DNA of 55,682 nt, taken from Phoronis australis (taxonomy: Eukaryota > Phoronida > Phoronidae). The notes beneath the pieces are model-generated. The model was not told the origin of the DNA, searched no databases, and worked only from the letters and a program-made list of their open reading frames with translations. The stretch is from contig NMRA01000029.1 of the NCBI GenBank assembly GCA_002633005.1, positions 1,289,009 to 1,344,690 of the forward strand, written 5' to 3'. The position numbers and the translations under genes are program-made. Position 1 is the stretch's first letter. The number at the start of each line of letters is the position of its first letter. Positions 36,405 to 47,288 of the stretch are shown in pieces.

Positions 36405-37149
36405 CTGAGAACCAGAAACGTGACAGCAGTTACGAGAAGAGAAATCATATGTCTCCAAAGGTCAATGAAAATATATTTCAAGTTTTTAACAGCCACTGCA
36501 GCCAGTAAACACTTTGCATAATAATTAAAGGTACCAGTCCGTGTCAGTAAAATAAAATGCACGACATGTTATTCACAGGTGGTTAATTTGTATACATGGG
36601 CTCCACCTTCAAAAGTTGGCGTGAGTTCATGTTGGTAAATTTCCACTCTTCACACGACACGAAGTATGTCCTTTCATCATAAATCCCAACTTTTCTTGAA
36701 ACTAACGTTATGAAAACTATATGCTACAAGGGCGTTTTACGACGCTTATTGTCGCACTCGGCACATGCAGCATTGTCCCCCGAGCGACAATAGTTGCCTG
36801 GTGCGGCAATCTATGCCGCCATCAACCACATTCATTGTCTCACGAGAGACATTTTCTTCGAGTGCGTCAGCTAGCAACCATTCAACAATCAGCTGACGGC
36901 GTGCAATCACCTCTGTTGTTCGACAAAATCTATGCAACATGCACTTCCGACTGAGTGGGCGAAGTACTACTTACAGCTAGGCTATATCTAGACTTGCGTT
37001 GTCCAAGTATGAAGCGGTTTTATTCAAACTGCTAATTTATTTCCAATCACGCAGGACTTTAATCAGGAAGTCAATAAGTGAGATGTTAATGTTAAGCACA
37101 ATAGGCGAAAGCAGTAATGTACACTAATGCTAACTTGTTTTGATCCCAC
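36405..37149 (-). other. Gene B intron
   Basis: Intron between the last FN3 exon and the giant exon. I see no other exon or repeat in it. Confidence 0.6.
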
Positions 37150-37413
37150 GTTGGAGAGTAGTTACAAGGATTCCCTCGCTAGTAACTTCATCAAATCCTT
37201 TCTTCATTGTTGTGACCGATATTGTGTACTCGCTATTGGGTAGAAGGTCTTTACAGCGTGCCCACAAACTGGCAGTGAAGTAATCTTTCTTGTTTCTCGT
37301 ATTTACACAGGTTAACCTGTATCTGTCAACGTTTCCGTCGGCACGAGACCATGAAACCTTAATGGAATCGGACCTGATTTCCTTCACGGTGATGTCTTTC
37401 ACTTTGGCAAGAC
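37150..37413 (-). CDS. Gene B exon: FN3-like domain 2
   Basis: FN3-like exon of about 88 residues: VKDITVKEI, SIKVSWSRADGNVDRYRLTC, LLPNSEYTISVTTMKKG. The acceptor on the minus strand is actttcag before 37413 and the donor is C|GTGGGA with GT at 37149-37148. Phase 1-1, joining the REJ exon through CGT (Arg). Its sequence (SWSRADG..., T.MKKG) is closest to the gene A exon at 13029-13295, which holds the same place next to the giant exon. This suggests that the FN3 plus REJ-GPS-PLAT unit existed before the genes duplicated. Confidence 0.82.
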
Positions 37414-37735
37414 CTGAAAGTGAGTTAGCGTGGCCATTGGAAATACTGGGAGACTGGTTACTTACTCAGGCCCTGGTATGTAGATAAATACCCTACATGT
37501 ACATCATGAAATGCATACTCTCGCCACTTATATCTCTGCCAACACTTGAACATGAAAAAGCGAGACATCTGGACCTAGCACGCATCGGAAGAAATAAACA
37601 AACATCCGCCGTAATTCCCCCAAAACACACCGAAGGCGTTCTTGTATGGCACCTGTGAAATGAAACGATGAAAGGGAGAAATGTGTAGAAAAGCTTAAAA
37701 AACATGTGATAATACGTCGATCATGCCGCGAAAGT

Positions 37736-39197
37736 TTAAAAGAGTAGGCAACGTTTTTCATATCATTTTTAGTTAAAATAAGGTTCAATGATTATCCCAG
37801 ACATATTTTTCATTTAATTACAGATTTTCGTACTTCAATTAGTTACTCGTCCTCTACTCTGGAAGTGATGTTTTGGGATGCAAGAATTTTGTTCTGCGTT
37901 GAGTTTACTGTGAGCATACGTACTACTTTTCTTTTCGTGCTGTTTCTGTAAGATTGTCGACACCACTTCCCATCGACGAGTATTCTATGAAAACCTAAAT
38001 TGTTAGAGAACTCAATTACGTTAGATTTACCGATTGTGTAGTTTGTAGTAACCTGAAAATGGCTGGAGTCGTTGACCGTAAAGAGGTGACTGATGGAGAC
38101 ATTGTTCATAGCAGTGGTGACAAGGATTTTTTCACAGACAGTCAGTGGGTAGGTATATGCTTGAGCCCTAGTATAATGAGGCAGAATACGCACAGGCACA
38201 GAAAGCTGTTGAGAGGAATGAGGCAGGTACTGAGGACAGGCGTGGTGGGACGTCATCGTGCAAACACACGGTGTGCACTGTTATATTGACCTCAAAACTG
38301 CTTAAATCCCGCCGTGTGACTCCTTCGCCACACACCTGACACCTTCTAAATAGCTCCTTTACTTTAGACTAGTCCACAATAAACTTATCAAAGTTTGGCG
38401 CCTCGATCTGTCCTCTTCACTGGGTGTCGAACTGGGCCTGTATTCACTCATACTACTCAACATCGCTACAGGACTACCTACAGGCACTGGGCTAGAGACA
38501 ACAGCACGGAGCGAATCACTGCTAGTTCCCAGAATTGCAGGCTCTATACCTTCGGAGTCACGGGTGACAGTAGAAGAAGTGCCTCTAGTCGCTTTAGTGG
38601 CCACAGCTCGCGAGGCATCTCCCTACACAAACGCACTTCTCGAGGGTGGCGTCAGGGCACTGCCGCAAATGAAGAGCGACGGTATGGCACCCGTTGTTTC
38701 GCAAGGATCTTCATCAATTCAGCGTACATATCTCTCTCGTAATCTGGCGGCACACACTCGGTAACCTTCAACTGCTTAGCACGTTACGTGGACGGGTAAC
38801 GCTGCGTTCTTCACATGAACAAGCCAAGTACGGCGAAGTATGTCATCCTTCGGAAAGCGATGTAAAGGTACTCCTAAAGCGCGTGAGACGATAATGAGTA
38901 CATCCCGGAACGCAACAACAGTAACACATGTTGACTGACTCGTAAACAAAAGCATACGACTACCGAACTTATCACAACCGAGGTAGAACAATGACTGACT
39001 TTACAGCTCTCACAGTCAGACTATATGAAAAGAAATTGTCGCGAAATTCTTGCCTCCCAAAACGTCACTTCCGGAGTAGAGGACGAGTAATTAATTTAAT
39101 TACTAAAAGCTGTAATTAAGTGAAAATGACGCCTGGAAAATTCAACGAGCCTAATTTTTCGCTAAAAATGATATGAAAAAGGTTGCGTTCGCTTTAA
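37736..39197. mobile_element. TTAA-flanked foldback element with THAP-like coding relic
   Basis: The left arm at about 37736-37892 and the right arm at about 39037-39197 are imperfect inverted copies about 160 bp long. Shared blocks in order are ctttttcatatcatttttag (one mismatch in the left copy), cttaattacag or its variant, ttactcgtcctctactc and ggaagtga.gttttggga. TTAA occurs at both outer limits (37736-37739 and 39194-39197). Between the arms on the minus strand is a THAP-like segment (listed separately) and a Ser/Pro-rich frame, both broken. TTAA duplication together with a THAP domain is the combination known for Kolobok-type DNA transposons; that assignment is inference. It is nested in a gene B intron. 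Confidence 0.6.
38776..38929 (-). pseudogene. THAP-like domain relic inside the foldback element
   Basis: The minus-strand ATG at 38929 opens C.CCVPGCTHYR, the first metal-binding part of a THAP domain. After a frame change near 38870 the sequence gives PLHRFPKDDILRRTWLVHV, the characteristic middle of THAP domains with its conserved FP and W. A stop (TAA) follows, and the closing C..H pair is not visible. This is a decayed DNA-binding domain, probably from the transposase of the surrounding element. Confidence 0.6.
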
Positions 39198-39987
39198 AAT
39201 GATTGGGCCATCGCATGCAGTGGCGAGACGCCGACCAGAGCTTCTTCAAGCGGTGAGAACGGGCCTGCCAATAGCAATTAGACAGTTTTCAAGTACAAGA
39301 CACACTTGGTAGCATTGGGAGTAACAATTTTGTTGACTGTTTTTGACAGCTGTGAGCAGATTATTACGATCAATTAGACGTACAGCAGAGAAGCCCAGAC
39401 CAAAAGGACGAAATGACTTAATCAGAGTGACCAATACTTACACTTTTCTTCGAAAAGAAACAAAATAAAATGAGCTGAATGATGTTGTTGAAAAATTTAC
39501 CCGTGAATAATTGATAATACATACACCGCTATAAAATGCAATTATCTCTCTGTCACGTACCGAGTCAAAACGTGTGTAGTCTTAACCGCCAACGGACGAT
39601 TTTTAACATGTGTTTAAGTAAATTGTACAGTTAATAAGATTTATTTTATCTTGAGCCTCCCGATTTTTCATTCAAAATTATTATTCGAGCTCGTTGAGGA
39701 CTATTCTACGAGCGTAGACTAGAAACTCGTATGTATAAACCATAAAGTAGTCGAGTACAGAATAACAGACATGATACTCGGTTCGCAGCCTAGCTATGGT
39801 ATTTGAATTAAGCCGCATTATGCACAAGGCTTAATTAGTATTCTTTGTAGCAGCTTCCACATAATGTCTCACACCTCAGATTTGTGGATTGTCATTGTAC
39901 ATAAAAATTACGACTGTTTTACCCACAAAGTGAATGCCATTTTTATCTACCTCTCTACATGTACATTTAAGTTTTCTATTCCTTTAC

Positions 39988-40236
39988 CTGTTTTGACATC
40001 AATCTCCATTTTTATCGGCTGGAAATGCTCATGGATTGTATAAACTGCGATCGTGTAGACACTGCCCGAATCAAGTTGCTCACAGTTTGCACGGGTGGCT
40101 AATGGGCCTAAAACCACATTTCCTTTGGGGCACAAAACCTCCAAACCCTCTCCAATTGCGTTTTCGGGTAAGCTCCAACTCAGTACAACCGAATCTTTCA
40201 AGATGTCGGAATCCAGGTTAAAAACAGCTTTCAGAC
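39988..40236 (-). CDS. Gene B exon: FN3-like domain 1
   Basis: FN3-like exon of about 83 residues, shorter and more diverged than the others: DILKDSVVLSWSLPENAIG, then CEQLDSGSVYTIAVYTI. The minus-strand acceptor is aacttgtag before 40236 and the donor is G|GTAAAG with GT at 39987-39986. Phase 1-1. It joins the kringle exon through a GGT (Gly) codon. Placed between the kringle and the second FN3 domain in the predicted ectodomain. Confidence 0.75.
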
Positions 40237-40554
40237 CTACAAGTTCATACGATCTTTTCTTTAGGTGGACGTCCTTTTATTAATGGGTTTCCTACTAGTT
40301 TTTAGTCTATTGTTCTATATCTACATGTACCATTGCAGGAAGGGACTTAGATTGCCGCAAGACTGGCCTGTGTTGTGTATATTGCGTATTGTTCAGTGAT
40401 GCATCCACGCCACTCCAATAAAAATAAATTTATTATTATACAAATGTTCTCACGTAGTGTGCTTTCACGAAACAATGAGTTAGATTTCGAAGTCATAAGG
40501 ATTCTCCAGCTATAAGGAGCGTGACTCAGCAAACTATTTAACTAATAGTCTCAC

Positions 40555-40812
40555 CCTGACATTTTGGAACACTGCACAATACTCTTTCGTCACTGCCTTC
40601 TGGGAAGCACCAAACCCCATTGACCACGGTATCATTGCGGAGTACCTGAGGATTGCGGCAGGAATTTTCACTGACTTTCGTTGCAATTACCTTCATGTAC
40701 AAGTTGGCACTGTGCAATGTTTTCCACGGACGACACATGCGGCCGTCTTTTACGCGGTTCACGTGGCCGGTGTAGTAGCCGTCCAACGGTCCCCAGCATT
40801 TGGTAAAATCCG
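40555..40812 (-). CDS. Gene B exon: kringle domain
   Basis: A single exon carrying one complete kringle module of about 83 residues. All six cysteines are present in the expected pattern: KCWGPLDGYYTGHVNR near the start, G..CRPW, then SCRNP, then VWCF, then LCSVPKC at the end. These should form the 1-6, 2-4, 3-5 disulfides. The acceptor is cgttttag before 40812 and the donor is G|GTGAGA with GT at 40554-40553. Phase 1-1, so the module was added by exon shuffling without disturbing the frame. Kringles act as protein- or carbohydrate-binding modules in secreted and receptor proteins. Finding one in a polycystin/REJ-type protein is unusual, to my knowledge. Confidence 0.88.
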
Positions 40813-41394
40813 CTAAAACGAAAAGGTTGCGAACAAATAAATTAAGTGATTATAATTTCAGAAACTGGCAATGATATACGCTCCTTTGAATTTACTTAGG
40901 CACCTGAACAAAGAAATAAATAACCCACAGTGCAAAAGTTCCATCGGACACATTTTGACAAAATGTAATAGGTTACTGTTTGCAAAACTTAGAAGTTTAT
41001 ATTTTCAAGACGGTCATGTCAAAACCAATAACTACTTCTGTGGTACTATGGGATCCATTACATAGTTGGACAGGAAATTGGTGAAATATTCCAAAAAAGA
41101 ATTGTTTGGCATTTCTTTCGCACAGTAAAGCCCCCCCCCCAGTCGTTGACAATGGCGCTGCTGTTTTTTGACAAGTAAGAAGATTCACAAAGTGTGTTCC
41201 TAGTAAATATGCAGATGCATCATCTTCAGGAGGTTGGCAAGGATCCCAGCTAGGAAAACAGCGCTCATATTGTGGGCTTTCGCGTTTAACTCGCAATTCA
41301 ACGTCAAATCAAGCACCGAAAACAACTAAAGGTTGACCTTTCATTTACAACGTAAGTCAGGGGTTACATTTGGAAGTCTGATTGGGAACCTGGA

Positions 41395-41690
41395 TAAAGG
41401 ATTGCCGTACTAACCATGCACGCACTTCCCCTTTAATATGGGGAGGGGGGGCTCGAATTTCCGACTATGTGGACATTTTACCGACAAAAAAGCCGGACCA
41501 AGGAAAAAACGGGGTACCACGTCCAGAGCTGTGAAATGTGAGTTTGTGCCTTTTTAGTGGACTTTTTGTCTCATTTTCATGGTACATTTGTTTCTCTGAG
41601 GCGGACCTTTCTGTCCCCCATATGGGGGGGGGCTCGTTCGAGCACCCGAGCCCCCCCCCCCTGGGTGCGAGCATGCTAACTACGAGTCCG
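41395..41690 (+). repeat. MITE-like repeat, copy 3
   Basis: Same family as 8929-9165 and 9240-9470: catgcacgcac end, G-run plus ggctcgaattt, gtggactttttgtctc, tttgtttctctgaggcgga, G-run, cccgagccc, and a ctgggtgcgagcatg end that is inverted relative to the start. The inverted ends define the element limits. Longer than copies 1 and 2 because of small insertions. Lies in a gene B intron. Confidence 0.7.
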
Positions 41691-42914
41691 TTTTTGTTTA
41701 ACGTTTGACAGGCCTACAAAGGCCGTGTAGGCAAAACGTTTAAATTTGTCAAAATCAAAAGTTTGGTTAGATCACAATGTCCACACCGAATACTCCAGAT
41801 CCTGTTGTAGCTAAGTGGAGATGTTGTTCCTTTAAAAAAATCTTAAACCACGGGATTGCCCATGCAGTGACTCAATTTGTTTGTCTCGGAATCGACAGTC
41901 ATGTAATCCATGTTAATCAATGGCTCAAAGTGGTTACTAAATCCAAGGATTACTGATGACCTTATGAACATTGTATTACAAGAGTACGTTTTGCTACGAT
42001 TGCAACGGACCGGGCAGTCGTGATACATCTAGACAATCACTGGGCGCGGTGGTTCCTGTTACAATTTTGTACTCGACCTCACATCGATCGAGGTTTACAG
42101 AAAGCCGATTTGTTAGACATCCAATATATTTGCGTGAGTATAAAGGTCTTTCCTAAAGACAACTGAATTCTCCAAAAACTAGAGTGAAGGGTGGTCAGCA
42201 AAATAGTACATGATGCCCACTTTCGGTTTTCTCCGTGAGGTTTTATTAGAGAGGAGACAAAGAGGTTTCTTGGAAGAAAACGTATATTCTTAACAACGAA
42301 ATAATACTCATGTTGTGACATTCGGTTAAAACTCTGGGCATATAGCAATATCTATACTTAGCCAAGGAAACACAGAAGAGACATACAGCTTACGCCATTT
42401 ACAAGCTGTAATAAACACAAAACAGCAACTGCAGAAGTCAAAAGTCTCTAGAGCATAACAAGCGCTTAATACTACAAACAACTTAACTAATAATTGGCAT
42501 GCGCCAATCTACGAGAGGAGTCAATGATACTCAGTCAGCATAAGTATTTGTTTCTTGATACTCTACCAAATCTTGTCTGCTTCGACATCACGGGATCGCC
42601 AGCTTTTATCACACTCTCTCCTGCAGTTGCATTACAAGAATCCTTATCTGGAATTTATTTCTTTTGCAATCTGTTACGTCGCACAGTTAGAGCAGGAGTA
42701 GACACTAACTACAAGCGATTATGCACTTGGCGCTGAACTGTACCGTATTTCTGGCAATCAGGAATAAAAGCAGACTGTCCTGGAGTCAGTTCCGATAGTT
42801 TGCGAACACGGTGACGTTTGTTAAAATCTTATTTCATTTTCAAACGCTGGCTCTCCGTACAACGAATTGATTGCGAGTCCGGTAATTCCCAGTAAATATT
42901 ATACATTGTAACAC

Positions 42915-43075
42915 TAGGCCAGCACCAGGCAGGTACCAACACATGATTCCAAACCGGTATCGGCACAAATTATTTGCACTGGTACGGTGCTGTAACCGGC
43001 ACCAACCCAGCACCAGACCAGCACCTGCTAAAAAGTAACGGCCCCTTGCCGGTGCAAGTCAGGTGCCAGCTCCAG
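42915..43075. repeat. Cluster of agcacc / ggtgc words
   Basis: A GC-rich island within AT-rich intron, with repeated ccagcacc words and their inverted forms (accggcacc against ccggtgc), able to form several alternative hairpins. Origin unknown. Confidence 0.4.
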
Positions 43076-44219
43076 CAATGATAAGTCTCGATGATGTGTT
43101 AAACATAAATGTCAAAACTGAAAATTAAAATAAAAGCAAGCATTCATGGTCAATCTTTTATTGAAATGGGAAGTACTTATATGTTCCTCACGTGGTCATG
43201 CAACTTCTTTAAGGTAACTGCTTTGAAATACCTCCAACACACTAGTAGAGAAACAAGTAAGTAAACCTGCACTCTGAACTTGCTTTGTTTTCGTTGGAAA
43301 TCCCGCAGAAATTTCATGGTTCACAAATTGTTGCTCAAACAATGCATAGTATTTTTCACTTCGACTATCACTGAATCCGGGATGCTGTATACCATAGTTT
43401 TATGGTAAAACAGCACACAATTCTTAACACCATATTATGTACGTGGGTTTCAACTAGAGAAGAGACAAAGACGTATCATTGCAGGAAACATATATTCTAA
43501 TAAGGAACTAGTATAGTTCGGTAGCAGTCATTCGTTAACACCAATTTTGTTGAAAAAACGACTAATTTAACTTTTTGTTTGAAAGCTTGATTCGCAGTCG
43601 CTTGTAGTGTTGAAGCAATCTCCTGTCTTCAGGTGTGCAGCTATGCAACAAAACACCGAACTAAAAGAGCACTTGTGGCAATCGGTTGCAGCACTGGACT
43701 TACAGCGCCATCTATGCTTAGCTATGAAATACGGAATAGACATACAACACACTGGTAAAAACAGACCGCTACACCAATACCATAATCCGTACCTTTATGC
43801 GTCAGTTATACCGGTGTTCTACTTAATATTTTACTCAAAAATAATTCAACAACCTTGACCTCGTTTGTCCTGGCAAATGTTACTGAAAATGGCGGTACGC
43901 TCATAAGACAACAGCGTTCGAAGAAAACGGAACAAAATTAAGTTCGTATAGACGTATTAGGATTTTGACGGTAACACTACATGTAACTATGCCGCTATTG
44001 TCACTGGCTGGCGTGCCATACGACGAACTTGAACACAAAAAACGTATATCCAAGCTGGATCTGGGTCTACCGTCGAGTCGGATGCGGAAGCAGTCCTCCA
44101 ATAAAGCTGAGTAGGGTATCTGTCTGTGGAAGTACTGTCTTGTTATTTCCGAGATGGTTGTGTGAGTGTCCCTTTCGAGGTAGATACGAGTGGCTGTGGT
44201 ACTGCCCCAACATAGCTCA

Positions 44220-45810
44220 CTGGTATGGATGGTGTCAGCTCCAAATTATTGAAACTAGCTCATGACGAGCTGACAACACCTATCTCTTAAACCAGAGCAT
44301 TAAAACTTCCAAGTTCCCTAGTTTGTGGAAACTTGCAAATGTATCTCCTTTACACAAAGGCTGTGCTACTGAAAATGTAAACAATTACAGGCCAATTTCA
44401 ATTTTGCCGGTCTTACATGTATCTAAATTGTTAGAGAAGCATGTTCACAATACCCTGTCTTCCCTTTCGACTGAGCATGAGTCAGTAGTTGCCTCTCAGT
44501 CTGGTTTCAGAAGTGACCACTACTGTGAAACTGCCCTCATTAATGTTAACGGCTGGGGTCAGGCTGTGGATAGCAGTCACAATGTTGGTGTAGTATTTTT
44601 GGAATTTAAAAAAGCTTTTGATCTTGTTGGTCACAATATACTTTTAAGCAAAATGTTAATTCACAAGATAGGCAAGGTTTCGCTAGACGGATTTCAATGA
44701 TATCTGTCAGAGAGGTGCCAGGTTGTAGGCCTATCCCTTGGTGGACATCTGTCTGAAACCCAAGGTATCACACATGGTGTCTCTCTTGGACCTCTGTTAT
44801 TTCTATAAATGATCTCTCTTTAGTCTGCGAAAACAGGGTTGACATGTATGCAGATGATACTAATTTGTCCGTTGTGGCAAACTCGCTGATCGCTGTAAGG
44901 AACAGACTCCAGTCTGATTTGGATAAAGTTGCTACCTGGTGTGATGATAACAAAATGGTAATTAATGCTGAAAAAACAAAATGCACGAGTATTGCCTCAG
45001 AGCTACGTCATGATAGAAGTTACCTTGAACTTAATCTTACTATTTCGGATGTACAGCTCAAACAGGATGACAGTGAAAAGTTATTGAGTGTTACTGTAGA
45101 CAAGACCATCAGTTGATCTAGCCCTGTTACTGGGACTCTGTCCGAAATTAGACAGCGTCTTTGTCTTCTCAACATTTCTTCCCACAGAAGGGCGTCTCCA
45201 ATATTTCAGCGCTTGTATATTGCCTCTGTTCCTTTATTGTAGTACAGTGAGATCAGGATGTAATGCAAAACTGGTTTCCTCTCTATTGAAGGCTCAGAAG
45301 GAGGCGGCCAGACTTGTTCTTTGTGTACCTTTTGGCACTCCATCAATTCAAAAGTTTAACAGACTGGGGTGGCTTCCATTCACAAATATTTTATATATAG
45401 GTGTTTGTGTATGATGTACAAGGGTTTTCAGAATAATGTACCAGTTTATTTATCCTGTAACCTTGTACTTGTTCGAAATACATGTAGCTACCAAATCAGG
45501 ACACGATTTTCTACTTCAAACAATTTGGTTTTGCCTAAACACAGAACTTCGTTTTACTTTTGTCCATCTTTATTCAAGCCATTCAACAACAGATCAACTT
45601 GCCAAATAATCTAAAGGAAGCTGACCGTTATGATGATTTCACACTCAAACTCATTAGTTGCCTGTGATCGTCATACTGTCCCTCCTTTTTGTCACTCTAA
45701 TGTATATATCATTATTTAATTTAATTTTTGCTGTAGAGGACCATGCTGTATATTAGCCTTTGGGTAAAGCATGTTTATATCTATTGTATTTTATGCTCTA
45801 TAAATAATTT
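44220..45810 (+). mobile_element. Non-LTR retrotransposon: broken reverse transcriptase and 3' tail
   Basis: Plus-strand reverse transcriptase of a CR1/Jockey/L2-like element: WKLANVSPLHKG, NNYRPISILPV..K..E, Q.GFRS, a degenerate F.EFKKAFDLVGH (the usual first catalytic Asp region), then YADDTNL with the catalytic pair, and NKMVINAEKTK. Stops and frame changes occur at about 44700, 44807, 45117 and 45240, so it is inactive. The end, about 45735-45810 (gaggaccatgctgtatattagcctttgg), resembles the 3' tails of this group. It is antisense to gene B inside an intron. Endonuclease not present. Confidence 0.88.
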
Positions 45811-46104
45811 CTTAATACTATTATTGTTATTATCCTTATTATTTCAACCGCAATGGATTTTAGAGGACTCACGAGTTGGTTGTACCTCCCTACCTCGATG
45901 GACATTCTAAAGTGAAAATTCGGGACATCTGAAAAGGGGCAATGTTCATCGGCAAGTGGGTATACATACGTGTTGGCTTCGAGAGTTGAAATTGAGCTGA
46001 GGGTTGGACTACCCTTGTGAGGCAGATCTACCATTAAGTGTATCTCCGACCCGATTTGGGCCGGCGAATACTCCCAGAGGTTGCTGCCTATGTACACCGT
46101 GGAA

Positions 46105-46216
46105 GTACCCTCGCGCTAGTTCAAGGATTAGATTTCAGCACGGCCCGATTTGTTGTGGCAGTACCCTCGCGCTGGTTAAGGGATTAGAGTTCACCAGGGC
46201 CCGATTTGTTACAGTG
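46105..46216. repeat. Two-copy 56-bp tandem repeat
   Basis: gtaccctcgcgct starts at 46105 and again at 46161. The two units share ggattag, ttca and gcccgatttgtt blocks. In a gene B intron. A minus-strand open frame just to the left (45798-46097) has no recognisable domain. Confidence 0.7.
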
Positions 46217-46337
46217 ACTACAAATTTTTCTAGGTTTGCACTTGAATTAAACGGTCCGTTGTAAGGAGCCAGGTCTCATCAAATTGCCACCAGTATACAT
46301 GTACTCTTTCGGCAAAACTACGAGTGTGGATACGTAC

Positions 46338-46541
46338 CCGAAACACGCTTTGCCTGGATCATTACATCACAAACTTCCAAGGTACCTGCTGGAAAAAGAA
46401 TCATAGTCAAGTAACGACCGATTTCTTGTTTTCGGCATTCGGCGCTTATTGACTTTCTTTCACCGGGAACTTCTGGCAAGATGAAGTCGGCACACAGTGC
46501 ATCGTTGGTGATGGTTGACACTTGTATTTGTACATTGATAC
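46338..46541 (-). CDS. Gene B exon: C-terminal half of an F-type-lectin-like domain
   Basis: A 204-bp phase 1-1 exon (minus-strand acceptor ttcttccag before 46541, strong donor G|GTACGT with GT at 46337-46336). It encodes INVQIQVS...LCADF, then AEC....IGRYLTMILFPAGTLEVCDVMIQA. The spacing of C, C, GRY.T..L, and L..CDV matches the second half of F5/8C-like fucolectin (F-type lectin) domains, whose last strands read GRYvt..lp..L.lCEvev. The first half, with the fucose-contacting His/Arg loop, is not recognisable upstream. Either it lies in an exon I cannot see, or the gene keeps only half the fold. It joins the kringle exon through GCG (Ala). F-type lectins bind fucose. Here that is a suggestion only. 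Confidence 0.6.
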
Positions 46542-46900
46542 CTGGAAGAAATAACGACTAGCTGTGCTTCCTACTGCTACGATATTGAGCGCTACGTCGG
46601 CCGCTGAAAATGACTCACTTCGACATAGGGCGAAATCAGAATGAGAAGCCTTATTAAGCCACGTAACGAGAGTCATTCCGACGACGGTTTAACTTTATAA
46701 ATAAAAAAACGGTTACATTGTATTATTTCATGTCATATTTGGTAAGAGTCGAAATTAAATTGAAAACGTGCTGTACCAGTCATTACCTAAGCGGCTCCCA
46801 TTATGCATGTATTTAACTGTAACGGTGATTTCGTCGAAAAGCATAACTGTGACAAAGAAAAAAAGGACGTAATCTTCATAGCATGACAAGTTCGAGCGAC

Positions 46901-46955
46901 CAGTAGATGCATTGGTGAATATAATGCCAAATGCGATAACGGAGTATATTCTCAT
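46901..46955 (-). CDS. Candidate first coding exon of gene B (signal peptide)
   Basis: ATG at 46955 starts MRIYSVIAFGIIFTNAST, a basic residue followed by a hydrophobic core and small residues, as in a short signal peptide. A GT at 46900-46899 would leave phase 1 and join the lectin-like exon through GGT (Gly), keeping the frame. The donor (G|GTCGCT) is weak and the exon is short, so this is a reasoned guess. The position, 360 bp upstream of the lectin-like exon, fits a first exon. Confidence 0.35.
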
Positions 46956-47288
46956 GGCTAGGCTTAACAATGCGTTTTACAGAACTGACTGTCAGTATAC
47001 GTATCACTGTGCTGATATGCACTCCTATACTACATATGACTAACACATTTAGCTTAAAAGAGGTGCCATTATGCTACAAACAGAATTTTATTAATACATC
47101 TTATTAAGAGATTTAGTAGCCTCTAGTATACCTGTTGCTAAGAAACAAGCAAAAATATTAAAAAATATGTTTTTATGTTATCCAGGTTGTACGTTGTGAG
47201 TGGAAGACCATCTCCGACGTTGTTGTCTTTACCAGTGCGATAGTGAGGAGTTGTGAGGAAAGTCCATGGAGAGCCGCCGCTTTCCGAC
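46956..47288. other. Region upstream of gene B, no feature
   Basis: AT-rich, possibly containing the gene B promoter if the candidate first exon is right. No TATA or other element is convincing. Confidence 0.35.

Larger units (their letters stand above)
40813..44219 (-). other. Gene B intron, mostly repeats
   Basis: Part of the 5.5-kb intron between the lectin-like and kringle exons. It contains the third MITE copy (41395-41690), poly-C runs at about 41129 and 41649, two related 50-bp stretches (gagacaaagaggtttc... at about 42251 and gagacaaagacgtatc... at about 43457) and a GC-rich block of repeated agcacc/ggtgc words at 42915-43075. No further exon was recognised. Confidence 0.45.

Noticed and set aside
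32998-36954. Plus-strand frames opposite gene B (and minus-strand frames opposite gene A)
   Set aside because: They are antisense shadows of long coding exons without their own domain content.
45798-46097. Minus-strand frame of 99 codons in a gene B intron
   Set aside because: It matches no domain, has no fitting splice sites in phase 1, and overlaps low-complexity and repeat sequence.
46446-46676. Minus-strand frame just upstream of the lectin-like exon as a candidate for the missing lectin half
   Set aside because: It lacks the DG, W..DL and H/R motifs of F-type lectin first halves and is in the wrong frame relative to the exon.
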